This document shows, one piece after another, positions 24,909 through 32,687 of a stretch of 64,000 bases of DNA. The notes beneath the pieces are model-generated. The model had not been told where the DNA came from and ran no database searches. It saw only the letters and a list, made by a program, of their open reading frames with translations. A program made the translations under genes and the position numbers. Source of the DNA: Maribacter flavus (GTDB lineage Bacteria > Bacteroidota > Bacteroidia > Flavobacteriales > Flavobacteriaceae); the NCBI RefSeq assembly GCF_008386635.1, contig NZ_VUOE01000002.1:434001-498000 (forward strand), given 5' to 3'. Numbering within the stretch: position 1 is the first letter of the stretch; the number at the start of each line of letters is the position of its first letter.

Positions 24909-26681
24909 ATGGCAATACTAAGAAAGCTAGATATCAGACCTGAATCCGTTGAATCGATTTACGGCTACTACAGAAAGAAAATGCTCCTTGTCAATAGGAA
25001 ATATCAGAGAAAACTGGTTTGGGGAATCGATGAGAAAGAGAAATTTATTGATAGCATTTACAATGGATTACCCATCCCTTTAATATTAGTAGCAGTTACC
25101 AAATATAAAGACAGTACTGTCTACGAGATAATTGATGGCATGCAAAGATTAAATGCAATTGTTTCATTTATTCAAAATGAAGTCCACTTAGGAGGAAAAT
25201 ACTTTAATCTTGAAACCCTAGCATTAACAAAAGCTCTAAAAGACAAAGGGAAAATCGAACAGAAAGAGCCGAAACTTTCAATTGAAGAGTGTCTTGAAAT
25301 AACCTCATATCAATTACCATTTTCTATATCATCATATGACAAGGAGGCTGATATTGAAGAAATTTTTAGGCGTATTAACTCTTACGGAAAAACTTTATCC
25401 AGCCATGAACTAAGACAGGCCGGATCAACTGGAACTTTTACTCAAATAGTTAGAGATTTAGCCGAGAATATAAGAAAAGATGTATCGCCTTCAGATAAAA
25501 TTCTTCTTGGCAACATGCGGAGAATAAGCCTTAGTAATCGAGGTTTAAAATATGGCATAGACCTTAGGGATGTCTTTTGGCACAAACAAAGTATTCTAAC
25601 AGAAAACAATATTCGAGCATCTCGGGATGAAGAAATAATTGCTCATTTAGTAATTGCGATGTTATTGGATTATGACATCAATATTAGTTCTACATCACTA
25701 GATAGAGCTTATGGCTTAAGCGATGACAACGAGGAGAACATCGATACTTCAGAGCTAATTAAAAGATATGGTGGGCCAGAGTTTATAAAACTCCAGTTTG
25801 AATCAATATTTCAAGAAATTCAGAACACTTTGGACGCATACAAATTCAATTTCAGAACACTACTATTTCGTGAGCCTAGCAAATACATGAATAATGCATT
25901 TCAGGCAATATTTTTGTCCTTCCATAACCTTTTGGTTAAAGAGCAATTGAAAATTGATAACTATAGAGAATTAAACAAAGAACTTAATGGAATTGGTGAC
26001 AAATACATCACTCCACATATTGAAGAAATTAGACATAGAGCGGCAAGGAAGAGAGTAATAGATTCCATTTCAGGTGTTCTTCGCAAACACTTCTCAAAAA
26101 GGGAAGAAACTGACCCTGCATTGTCTAATGGAGTTGTTAAACTAGAAAGCTTGTTATCCGCATCAAAAACAGAAAACTCATCCTATGACTTTAAACAAGG
26201 GTTTTATCAGATGGACAAGGAGAATAAGAACATTAAAGAAAAGGTTTTAAGAACTCTTTGCTCATTCGTCAACCTTGGAAGAAATGCAGTTGGATATGTA
26301 GTTATTGGAGTGGCTGACACCAAACACATGGCAAGTCAATTTGAAAAGTATTATGGCGAAAAATCACTGCAATTCAATGACTTTTTCATAAATGGAATTG
26401 ATGCTGAATGCCAAAAAAGATATAAAAGTCTGGACGAATACCGGACTAAGTTTGAGCAACTAGTTAGGTCAAGTGATATTCAACCAGAATACTATAAATC
26501 GCAGATTCTGAAAAACATTGATTTATTTACCTACCGAGATAAATCAGTAATGATTTTGAAAATTGAATCGAAAGATGATCCATTGAAACTTAATGGAAAG
26601 TTTTACCATCGTCAGGGAACAAGTACGGAGGAAGTTCCCTCTTCATCTGAAAGAGAACTTTGGGGTTTATTCTTAAAATAA
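24909..26681 (+). CDS. DUF262-AlbA_2 fusion, candidate defence protein
   Basis: A 590-residue protein. The N-terminal part (about 20-200) is a DUF262/GmrSD-type domain: NRKYQRKLVWGIDEKEKFID, the ParB-like IIDGMQRLNAIV, and IFRRINSYGKTLSSHELRQA. A helical middle follows (about 200-395). The C-terminal part (about 400-590) looks like an AlbA_2/Schlafen-type nucleic-acid-binding domain: ESLLSASKTENSSYDFKQGF and NLGRNAVGYVVIGVAD. The DUF1524 HNH nuclease that usually accompanies DUF262 in GmrSD enzymes is not seen. DUF262 proteins include modified-DNA restriction enzymes and phage-defence factors, so a defence role is inferred. The gene is clearly more AT-rich than its neighbours and stands alone, which points to transfer. 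Confidence 0.8.
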   Translation: MAILRKLDIRPESVESIYGYYRKKMLLVNRKYQRKLVWGIDEKEKFIDSIYNGLPIPLILVAVTKYKDSTVYEIIDGMQRLNAIVSFIQNEVHLGGKYFNLETLALTKALKDKGKIEQKEPKLSIEECLEITSYQLPFSISSYDKEADIEEIFRRINSYGKTLSSHELRQAGSTGTFTQIVRDLAENIRKDVSPSDKILLGNMRRISLSNRGLKYGIDLRDVFWHKQSILTENNIRASRDEEIIAHLVIAMLLDYDINISSTSLDRAYGLSDDNEENIDTSELIKRYGGPEFIKLQFESIFQEIQNTLDAYKFNFRTLLFREPSKYMNNAFQAIFLSFHNLLVKEQLKIDNYRELNKELNGIGDKYITPHIEEIRHRAARKRVIDSISGVLRKHFSKREETDPALSNGVVKLESLLSASKTENSSYDFKQGFYQMDKENKNIKEKVLRTLCSFVNLGRNAVGYVVIGVADTKHMASQFEKYYGEKSLQFNDFFINGIDAECQKRYKSLDEYRTKFEQLVRSSDIQPEYYKSQILKNIDLFTYRDKSVMILKIESKDDPLKLNGKFYHRQGTSTEEVPSSSERELWGLFLK

Positions 26682-26686
26682 CGAAA

Positions 26687-26746
26687 TGCCAACAACACCT
26701 ATACGCAATACCCTTCGGGACACTGGACATACCCAAACCGTTAGCA
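26687..26746. repeat. attC-like imperfect palindrome
   Basis: A 60-base element with ends TGCCAACA and CGTTAGCA, which are reverse complements except for two positions, and a small CCCTTCGGG hairpin inside. The ends resemble the R-box form (YAAC...GTTR) of integron attC sites. It starts 5 bases after the DUF262 fusion stop and ends 10 bases before the next gene, as expected for a cassette junction. No integrase gene is present in the window. Confidence 0.4.
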
Positions 26747-26756
26747 AACATATTAC

Positions 26757-27263
26757 ATGAGACTTTCAGCATTATTAAGTGTTTGTCTATTATTATGGAG
26801 CTGCAATTCAGAACCGATAGAGCCATTTGAATTGTCACTTCAAGATTTTAATTACGCTTCGGCCTACTCAAAAGTATATTCAATATCAAATGAAGGAATG
26901 AAGGTTGTTTTCAAAGGTGAATTAGAAAATGAATCGGATAGAATTTTATTTACATCAATTGATATTCCAACTAAGAACTTAAAAAGGCTTTCTCAAATCG
27001 ATTTCGACAATCTAAAAGCAGTCTATTCAAATCAATGTGTGCTAGATGGGGATATAAAGTTGTTCACCTACAAAAAGAAAGACACATTAAAAAATGTTTT
27101 AGTTGAAAATTACTTTCATGAAGAACTTAGCCCAGCAATTGATATTATTAACGAATTAGTTCCAAGAGAACATCAGCTTCTATATGATGAGAAGGAAATT
27201 AAGGAGCTTATGAAGGGTTGTGAAGAAATATTAATAATGGAGACCTTTCCTGATTTCAAATAA
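26757..27263 (+). CDS. Orphan lipoprotein in AT-rich island
   Basis: A 168-residue protein with a short lipoprotein leader (MRLSALLSVCLLLWSC). The mature part has strands (GMKVVFKGELENESDRILF), a charged middle with YKKKDTLKNVLV, and ends in helices (EKEIKELMKGCEEILIM). I do not recognise a family. It is AT-rich like the DUF262 fusion. Palindromic elements flank it on both sides, so it could be a mobile cassette unrelated to the upstream gene. Confidence 0.65.
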   Translation: MRLSALLSVCLLLWSCNSEPIEPFELSLQDFNYASAYSKVYSISNEGMKVVFKGELENESDRILFTSIDIPTKNLKRLSQIDFDNLKAVYSNQCVLDGDIKLFTYKKKDTLKNVLVENYFHEELSPAIDIINELVPREHQLLYDEKEIKELMKGCEEILIMETFPDFK

Positions 27264-27275
27264 AATAAATACGTT

Positions 27276-27356
27276 TACCAACAACGGTAACCGTTTCACA
27301 AGCCACTGACCCCGCCTGTACCTAACTGTACGTTCGGGTGGGTTCTTAAAATAGTT
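27276..27356. repeat. Second attC-like or terminator-like palindrome region
   Basis: It opens TACCAACAACGG, close to the start of the element at 26687, and contains AACGGT-A-ACCGTT, then an imperfect stem between GACCCCGCC and GGGTGGGTTC with GTAC/GTAC inside. The expected right end GTTAGC is missing. It could be a truncated cassette site or a terminator; it marks the right limit of the AT-rich island. Confidence 0.35.
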
Positions 27357-27375
27357 TTGTGCACTTTTCGCACAC

Positions 27376-28038
27376 TCAAGCGAGTTCATACAAGTATGTT
27401 TTAATAACCCCTTTTCCGCTTATTTCGGGTATCGACACCAATTCATTCACTTCCTTAACCTTTAATAGAAAGGGTGGTGCCAACAAATCCACACCGCTCT
27501 GCTTTTTGAGTCGGATGCTCTGTCCGGAGATTATATCAATGTTGGGTTCAAAGTCACCTTCGGGTAGGTGTTCCGTTACTAGTACGTACGTGTAGTTTGA
27601 TAGTTTTTTGACTATCGCCTTTATTTCCTCATTGGAAAGGTGTTGCAAAACCTGCCGAAGGATGATGCAGTCGGCTTTGGGAAGGTTATCCTTGGCAATG
27701 TCCAAACAGTGAAAGCTCACATGCTCCAATGCATTGTTCTTTTTATGCCATCCGATGAGGTCCTCCACAATATCTACGGCAATATATTCCCGGGAGTACG
27801 GTACAAGTCGTTTACCAATAGTAAAATCCCCACATCCCAAATCGCAAACCGTTAATGGGGGATGGAAGGAACCTAAAAAATGGGTAACCGCTTTCAGATA
27901 CGGTTCCACCATTGCTGGTTCGTGCGACCCATCACCACTGTAAAATTCGCCAGGATTCCCGCCCCAAAGGTTTTGCTCGTAAATCTGCTCCATCACGGCT
28001 TTTGTGGGCCATGGTTTTTTAGTTTTTTTGATGGGCAT
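27376..28038 (-). CDS. Class I SAM-dependent methyltransferase
   Basis: A 220-residue methyltransferase: the basic start MPIKKTKKPWPTKAVMEQIY, FYSGDGSHEPAMVEPYLKAV, the SAM-binding TVCDLGCGDFTIGKRLV, motif II IAVDIVEDLI, the acidic DCIILRQVLQHLSNEE, and VLVTEHLPEGDF. The layout suggests a small-molecule or glycan methyltransferase, but the substrate is not evident. It is the first normal-composition gene after the AT-rich island and is separated from the amidohydrolase by a 225-base low-complexity gap. Confidence 0.85.
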   Translation of the reverse strand: MPIKKTKKPWPTKAVMEQIYEQNLWGGNPGEFYSGDGSHEPAMVEPYLKAVTHFLGSFHPPLTVCDLGCGDFTIGKRLVPYSREYIAVDIVEDLIGWHKKNNALEHVSFHCLDIAKDNLPKADCIILRQVLQHLSNEEIKAIVKKLSNYTYVLVTEHLPEGDFEPNIDIISGQSIRLKKQSGVDLLAPPFLLKVKEVNELVSIPEISGKGVIKTYLYELA

Positions 28039-28045
28039 GGGAGGT

Positions 28046-28262
28046 TGGTTGTTAGATTTCTAGGGAGTTAGTGAGTTAGTGAATTAGTGAGACAGTGAAT
28101 TAGTTGTTTTTAAGTCTAACTTCTCAAATCTAACGTCTTAGATCTAACTTTTCATTTTTCATTTTCCGCTAAACGCTAAACGCTAAAAGCCAGAAACTAA
28201 CAGCTATTCACTTTTAGTTTTTCAATTTTCACTCTTCACTCTTAATTCTGCACTCTTCACTC
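28046..28262. repeat. Low-complexity mosaic repeat, copy 2
   Basis: The whole gap consists of short repeats: GTTAGTGA/ATTAGTGA units at 28067-28105, CTAAACG twice near 28170-28185, and CACTCTT units at 28230-28268. Bases 28209-28242 match the inverse of 4894-4927 at 28 of 34 positions. No regulatory site is obvious. Confidence 0.65.
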
Positions 28263-28263
28263 T

Positions 28264-29550
28264 TCACTCTGCATTCAAAAAAACGTACCCGTCCTTCATC
28301 ACAAATACAGGTTCGCGCATCGCTTTAATGTCTTTTAAAGGATTTCCTTTGACCGCGATGATATCGGCTAAAAAGCCTTCCGTTAGGTTTCCCAATTGGT
28401 CTAGATGGAACATTTTGGCGTTTCCGCTTGTAGCCGAAATCAATACGTCCAAGGGTTTCATGCCATACGCTACCATCAACTCCATTTCCCTGTAATTTTC
28501 CCCATGGGTAAACACACCCACATCCCCACCAAAAACGATCTGTACGCCCGATTCAAGGGCTAGCTTAAATGATTTTTTCTTGTTGGTAATGCGTTGTGGT
28601 TCTGGATCAGTTCCCTTTTTCCACCCTTGATATTGGGTAATGGCATCCCCCGCAGCAAGAGTAGGGCACAAGCCGATACCTTTTTCCTTCATCATGTTGA
28701 AAATTTCAAGTGTGCCGCCGTCTCCATGCTCAATGGTTTCCACGCCTCCCAAAATGGCCCTTTTCATACCTTCGGGCGTGCTAGCATGGGCTACCACATA
28801 TTTTCCCGCACTTTTGGCGGTTTCTACCATGGCATCGATTTCTTTCTGTAAAAAGGTAGGTTGGGAATCCGCTCCGGGCGTCCAGCGGTAATCGGCATAG
28901 ATTTTAATCAGGTCGGCCCCATTCCCCATCTGTGTGCGTACGGTCCGTATGGCTTCTTCTTTTCCGCTTACGGTTTCCGCTCCCAAGGGAACGGTGACCC
29001 CATCGTGAAAACCTTTTGGACCATAGGCACCCGTGGCGACAATTGCAGGACCTGCGACCAATAATCGGGGTCCGGGGATGATGCCTTGCTCAATGGTCTT
29101 TTTCAAATAGACATCCGTATACCCGGCACCCTCGGCGCCCAGATCGCGCATGGTAGTTATTCCTGCCATCAGGGAGTTTTTGGCATGTACGGTGCCGCGG
29201 ATGGCCCTCTCCACGGGCGATTCCTTTAATACCTGGTCGTTCCAGTCGGTTTCGTTGTATGGATGTAACAACAAGTGGGAATGTCCCTCGATGATACCTG
29301 GCATCAAGGTGGTGCCGGGTAGGTCCATTTCCGTTGTTGCTTTCGGGAATGTACGTCCTTCAAGATTACCGACGTACGTTATTTTATTACCTTCCACCAA
29401 TACCACCCAATTTTCATGAATTTCGGTTCCATCAAATACACGGTCCGGTTTCAATAGGGTCTGAGCCTGTATTTGGACCGATATGCCTAGATATACCAAC
29501 AGGGCCACCAGTGTAAGTCTCCCTAAGTTTAAATCGATACTAAATTTCAT
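28264..29550 (-). CDS. Secreted amidohydrolase (paralogue 1)
   Basis: A 428-residue metal-dependent hydrolase of the imidazolonepropionase-like group with an export leader (LTLVALLVYLGISVQIQA). Metal ligands: HSHLL in MPGIIEGHSHLL, the lysine-containing ADLIKIYADY, HAS in KYVVAHASTPEG, H in GGVETIEHGDGG, and the final Asp in VFGGDVGVFTHG. These enzymes cleave cyclic amides or dipeptides outside the cytoplasm. It is 86 bases downstream of a paralogous gene, and a palindrome lies in the gap. Confidence 0.92.
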   Translation of the reverse strand: MKFSIDLNLGRLTLVALLVYLGISVQIQAQTLLKPDRVFDGTEIHENWVVLVEGNKITYVGNLEGRTFPKATTEMDLPGTTLMPGIIEGHSHLLLHPYNETDWNDQVLKESPVERAIRGTVHAKNSLMAGITTMRDLGAEGAGYTDVYLKKTIEQGIIPGPRLLVAGPAIVATGAYGPKGFHDGVTVPLGAETVSGKEEAIRTVRTQMGNGADLIKIYADYRWTPGADSQPTFLQKEIDAMVETAKSAGKYVVAHASTPEGMKRAILGGVETIEHGDGGTLEIFNMMKEKGIGLCPTLAAGDAITQYQGWKKGTDPEPQRITNKKKSFKLALESGVQIVFGGDVGVFTHGENYREMELMVAYGMKPLDVLISATSGNAKMFHLDQLGNLTEGFLADIIAVKGNPLKDIKAMREPVFVMKDGYVFLNAE

Positions 29551-29575
29551 GTGTTTATTTTATTGTTTTTCAACG

Positions 29576-29635
29576 GTTACATGTAACATCCATATAATCA
29601 TTTCGATATATGTCCGAAATTCTGACATGGATGTT
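29576..29635. promoter_or_regulatory. Palindrome and long stem between the two amidohydrolases
   Basis: GTTACATGTAAC (29576-29587) is a perfect 12-bp palindrome, 25 bases before the start at 29550 on the minus strand. It overlaps the left arm of a second inverted repeat, AACATCCAT (29585-29593) with ATGGATGTT (29627-29635), whose right arm abuts the stop of the upstream paralogue. The layout could be an operator or a processing hairpin. Confidence 0.35.
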
Positions 29636-31042
29636 TCATTGTAGTAATTTGTTTAAATCTTCTTGGCTATAGCTGTTTCCATTCTTTAGCACCATAAAAA
29701 TATCCTGGGTATTTTGGATGTTTTCCAAGGGATTTTGATTGAGGATGACAATATCCGCCTGTTTTCCGGTTTTCAAACTGCCGTAGTCGGATTCCTTCTT
29801 TAGAAATTTGGCCCCATTATAGGCCGAAGCCTTTAGGGCATCCAATGGAGATATTCCCGCGTCTACCATGGCTTCCATTTCCTTGTGGAGGGATATTCCG
29901 GGATAGGTATAGCTATTAAAGGCCCCACTGTCTGAACCCGCCAGTAAGGAAACGTCGTTTTGGTTTAGGGTCAATGCCAATTTTTTGAAAAAGGTGTCCA
30001 GTTCCTTTCTGTCCTGTATCGCCTTTTCCGATGCATTTTGCGCCCTTTGGATACGCCCTTCATAAGTTTTTTGAATTCCGGGGGACATATATTTCAAATA
30101 TGCGTCCTCACTATGGTCCACCTCGTCCAAGTAACTCAGGGTATGTCCAATATGAAGTGTTGGCACCACAAACACATTTTTTTGTTTTAGGTGCTCAAAT
30201 GTTTGCTTGGCCACTGAGTCATTGTAAGTAGATTGCAGTATGGGCATGGCATCCCAAAAACCTATCTTTTCGTCTTGAAGTTGTTGGGTAATGGCGGCCT
30301 CCTCCGTGGAGCAACCTTTCATGATGTAGTAGAGATGTTCCACGGCGTCGATTCCTGCATCTATGGTGGATTCCAACGTAGCGGTAAAGGGCATGTGCCC
30401 CGAGGTAATCAATCCTCTTTTTTCCGCAGCCCGAATCGTATTGAGGTAGTTTTCTCCAGAAATCTTACTGTCATAGATTTTGACAAAATCCGTTGGGATG
30501 GCTTGCAGCGAATCCAAGGCCTTGTTGATATCCTCTTGATTTTCAACTTCGAGGGAACCTGCCCAAGTGGCCCCGGGACCGTCTATTTTTGGTCCCGAGG
30601 TAAAAATGGTCGGTCCAATCATACCATCATTTTCAATAGCCATTTTCCATTGCATGACGGCCGTGGTCAGATCGCCGCCAGCATCTCGCACCGTGGTGAT
30701 TCCATTGGCGATGAAGAGTCCTAAAAAACGTTTGTTGGCCTCAATTAGGGAGTCGCCCCCACGAAAATGTACGTGGTTGTCCCAAAAACCCGGTAGAATG
30801 AATTTTCCTGTGGCGTCTACCACATTTTTCGCAGTAGAGTTTTCATAGATTTCATCATACGCTACTTTGGCAATGCGCCCATCTGAAATATAAATATCAC
30901 CAACAACGACTGAGCCATCTTCCAGGTTAAGGATATTCCCACCCTTTAAAAGGGTATCATAGGAAACCCTTTTTTCTGCTTCACAGTTTATCAACAGCAA
31001 AAACACCATTCCGATACCTAGTAATAATAAACTGTATCTCAT
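29636..31042 (-). CDS. Amidohydrolase lipoprotein (paralogue 2)
   Basis: A 468-residue amidohydrolase with a lipoprotein leader (MRYSLLLLGIGMVFLLLINC). Metal-site segments: FILPGFWDNHVHFRGG, TDFVKIYDSKISGE, GLITSGHMPFTATL, GIDAVEHLYYI and LLAGSDSGAFN. The frame is open upstream to 31243 across the end of the phosphatidyltransferase gene; ATG 31042 gives the lipoprotein leader and is preferred. It is a paralogue of the downstream gene but well diverged, so the two probably act on different amides or dipeptides. Confidence 0.9.
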   Translation of the reverse strand: MRYSLLLLGIGMVFLLLINCEAEKRVSYDTLLKGGNILNLEDGSVVVGDIYISDGRIAKVAYDEIYENSTAKNVVDATGKFILPGFWDNHVHFRGGDSLIEANKRFLGLFIANGITTVRDAGGDLTTAVMQWKMAIENDGMIGPTIFTSGPKIDGPGATWAGSLEVENQEDINKALDSLQAIPTDFVKIYDSKISGENYLNTIRAAEKRGLITSGHMPFTATLESTIDAGIDAVEHLYYIMKGCSTEEAAITQQLQDEKIGFWDAMPILQSTYNDSVAKQTFEHLKQKNVFVVPTLHIGHTLSYLDEVDHSEDAYLKYMSPGIQKTYEGRIQRAQNASEKAIQDRKELDTFFKKLALTLNQNDVSLLAGSDSGAFNSYTYPGISLHKEMEAMVDAGISPLDALKASAYNGAKFLKKESDYGSLKTGKQADIVILNQNPLENIQNTQDIFMVLKNGNSYSQEDLNKLLQ

Positions 31043-31080
31043 CAGATATAAAATAAAATGAAAACGGAAGGTAAAAAGAA

Positions 31081-31848
31081 TTAGCGATTCAGTACTTGCC
31101 TGATCATGATAAATATAAATATCATGATGGAATAGCCTATGAAAAAGGGAATGATATACTGCTGCCAGCCCAACGTAAACATAAGACCAATAAGCAATAA
31201 TTGAAAGCCCAACCCAAAAGAGGAAACTGCCGTCATAAACCAATTTGGAAAGACTTTGCCTTTGGCGGCATTTTTATCCAATCTGTAAATGATGGAATCA
31301 AAAGTACCATAGCACAAAGAATATATCTTGAACATAGAGTTTACCGTTTTCTGTCTCTCCCCTTTAAGCGCATTGGGACTTTTGTTTTCAAAAACCCGAC
31401 TCGTGGTATCCCCATTATGCCTGTTCCGTAAAATGACATAGTAATAATTGTAGAGGGTGCCCTGTAACTGTAGACACATAAAAGATATTACCGTAAGTAG
31501 TAATGAACCGTCGGTAATGTACCAGATAGCCAAGAACAGCATTAGGTTTAAGCTAATATCGGATATTGAATCTAAATATCTTCCCGTATGTGATGGTGTA
31601 TTTTTGGCCCTCGCCAATTCTCCATCGGCGGCATCTAAAATTGATTTTAAAATCAAAAATAGCAACGCCAATCCATAATATTCATTGAGCAGGAGTACTA
31701 TTGCGGTTAAACCACTTACAAAGAATGCAACCGTGATATGGATAGGGGTGAGGGAGGTTGTCTTTATCGCTTGGACCAGTTGAAAGGCGACTGATCTTCC
31801 GTAATCCGATAGATCGAAAAAACGGTATTCTTCGGGTAATTTGGACAT
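31081..31848 (-). CDS. CDP-alcohol phosphatidyltransferase
   Basis: A 255-residue membrane enzyme with about six spans. The full CDP-alcohol motif is present: Asp72, Asp75-Gly76, Ala79-Arg80, Gly89, Asp93 and Asp97 in LDAADGELARAK and TGRYLDSISD. Members transfer a phosphatidyl or related group from a CDP-lipid to an alcohol, or make inositol phospholipids. The exact product cannot be assigned. The 39-base gap to the amidohydrolase gene allows cotranscription. Confidence 0.9.
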   Translation of the reverse strand: MSKLPEEYRFFDLSDYGRSVAFQLVQAIKTTSLTPIHITVAFFVSGLTAIVLLLNEYYGLALLFLILKSILDAADGELARAKNTPSHTGRYLDSISDISLNLMLFLAIWYITDGSLLLTVISFMCLQLQGTLYNYYYVILRNRHNGDTTSRVFENKSPNALKGERQKTVNSMFKIYSLCYGTFDSIIYRLDKNAAKGKVFPNWFMTAVSSFGLGFQLLLIGLMFTLGWQQYIIPFFIGYSIMIFIFIMIRQVLNR

Positions 31849-31982
31849 TTTACTGATAATTGCTTGAAATTACAATAACGGGAACACGCTAGCTTGTCAT
31901 ACCAAACAACTACTAGGCAAAAATAGGGCTTTATTCAGTTCCATTGGTAATACAAGTGCTTATATGACAAAAGGAGATGGTT

Positions 31983-32564
31983 TTACCTTCCATCTCCGTT
32001 TCTATATTTAATATTTTCGTGGCAATGCTGTATTATTTCGCTGATGCGCTTTTGTCTTGTTTCTTCCCTTTTGGCCTGGTTTAGCCAATAAAGATAACTC
32101 TTGCGTTGTCCCCTGGTGAAGTTTTGAAAATTTTCGAAAGCCTTTTCGTTAGCTTCGAATGCTGCCTGTAAATCATCGGGTAGGATTCCGGCCTCCACGT
32201 CGTCCAAAGAAGACCAAGAGCCGTTCTCCTTGGCTATTTTTACTGCCTCCAGGCCGGCTTCGTGCATAAGCCCATTAGACTTTAAATCGTTGATATAGTC
32301 CTTGTTCACTTTGCTCCAAACGCTTTTCGGTTTCCTTGGGCAAAAATATTGTTTGCGTTTGCCGTTGCCCAGACTTTTTACCGTACTATCTATCCATCCA
32401 TAGCACAAGGCTACTTTAACGGCCTCTTCCCAGCGCATACTGTCGTTCTCGTGTTCTACTTTGTAAAAGATCAAATGGATACCCTCATAATGGGTATGGT
32501 TACTATGTAGCCATTCCCTAAATTCCGTATCATTTTTAAAATAGAGTTCCGGTATTTTTGGCAT
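31983..32564 (-). CDS. YdeI/OmpD-associated family protein
   Basis: A 193-residue cytoplasmic protein of the YdeI family: ELYFKNDTEFREWLHSNH, WEEAVKVALCYGWIDSTV, YFCPRKPKSVWSKVN and the C-terminal GQRKSYLYWLNQAKREETRQ. The family has been linked to stress and antimicrobial-peptide tolerance, but no mechanism is established. It is divergent from the large ThuA fusion gene and probably monocistronic. Confidence 0.88.
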   Translation of the reverse strand: MPKIPELYFKNDTEFREWLHSNHTHYEGIHLIFYKVEHENDSMRWEEAVKVALCYGWIDSTVKSLGNGKRKQYFCPRKPKSVWSKVNKDYINDLKSNGLMHEAGLEAVKIAKENGSWSSLDDVEAGILPDDLQAAFEANEKAFENFQNFTRGQRKSYLYWLNQAKREETRQKRISEIIQHCHENIKYRNGDGR

Positions 32565-32620
32565 ATCGGCTTTTTTCCGTGTTAAATTCTACGTAAAATA
32601 CAATTTTAGCTGACAAACAA

Positions 32621-32651
32621 TTGGTTTCTATGCTATCTAATTCTATTTTTG
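32621..32651 (+). promoter_or_regulatory. Bacteroidetes-type promoter for ThuA fusion gene
   Basis: TTG at 32621-32623, a 20-base spacer, then TATTTTTG at 32644-32651, an exact TAnnTTTG. The ATG at 32688 would leave an untranslated leader of about 30 bases. Confidence 0.6.
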
Positions 32652-32687
32652 AAGCTATATTAAACCGACAAACATCAAAATTTACGT

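Noticed and set aside
24680-27375. Integrase, transposase or terminal inverted repeats for the AT-rich island
   Set aside because: None was found; the island is inferred only from composition, orphan genes and palindromes.
28067-28105. Regular GTTAGTGA-type units as a possible CRISPR array
   Set aside because: Units are 8-9 bases with no spacers of constant length and no cas genes nearby.
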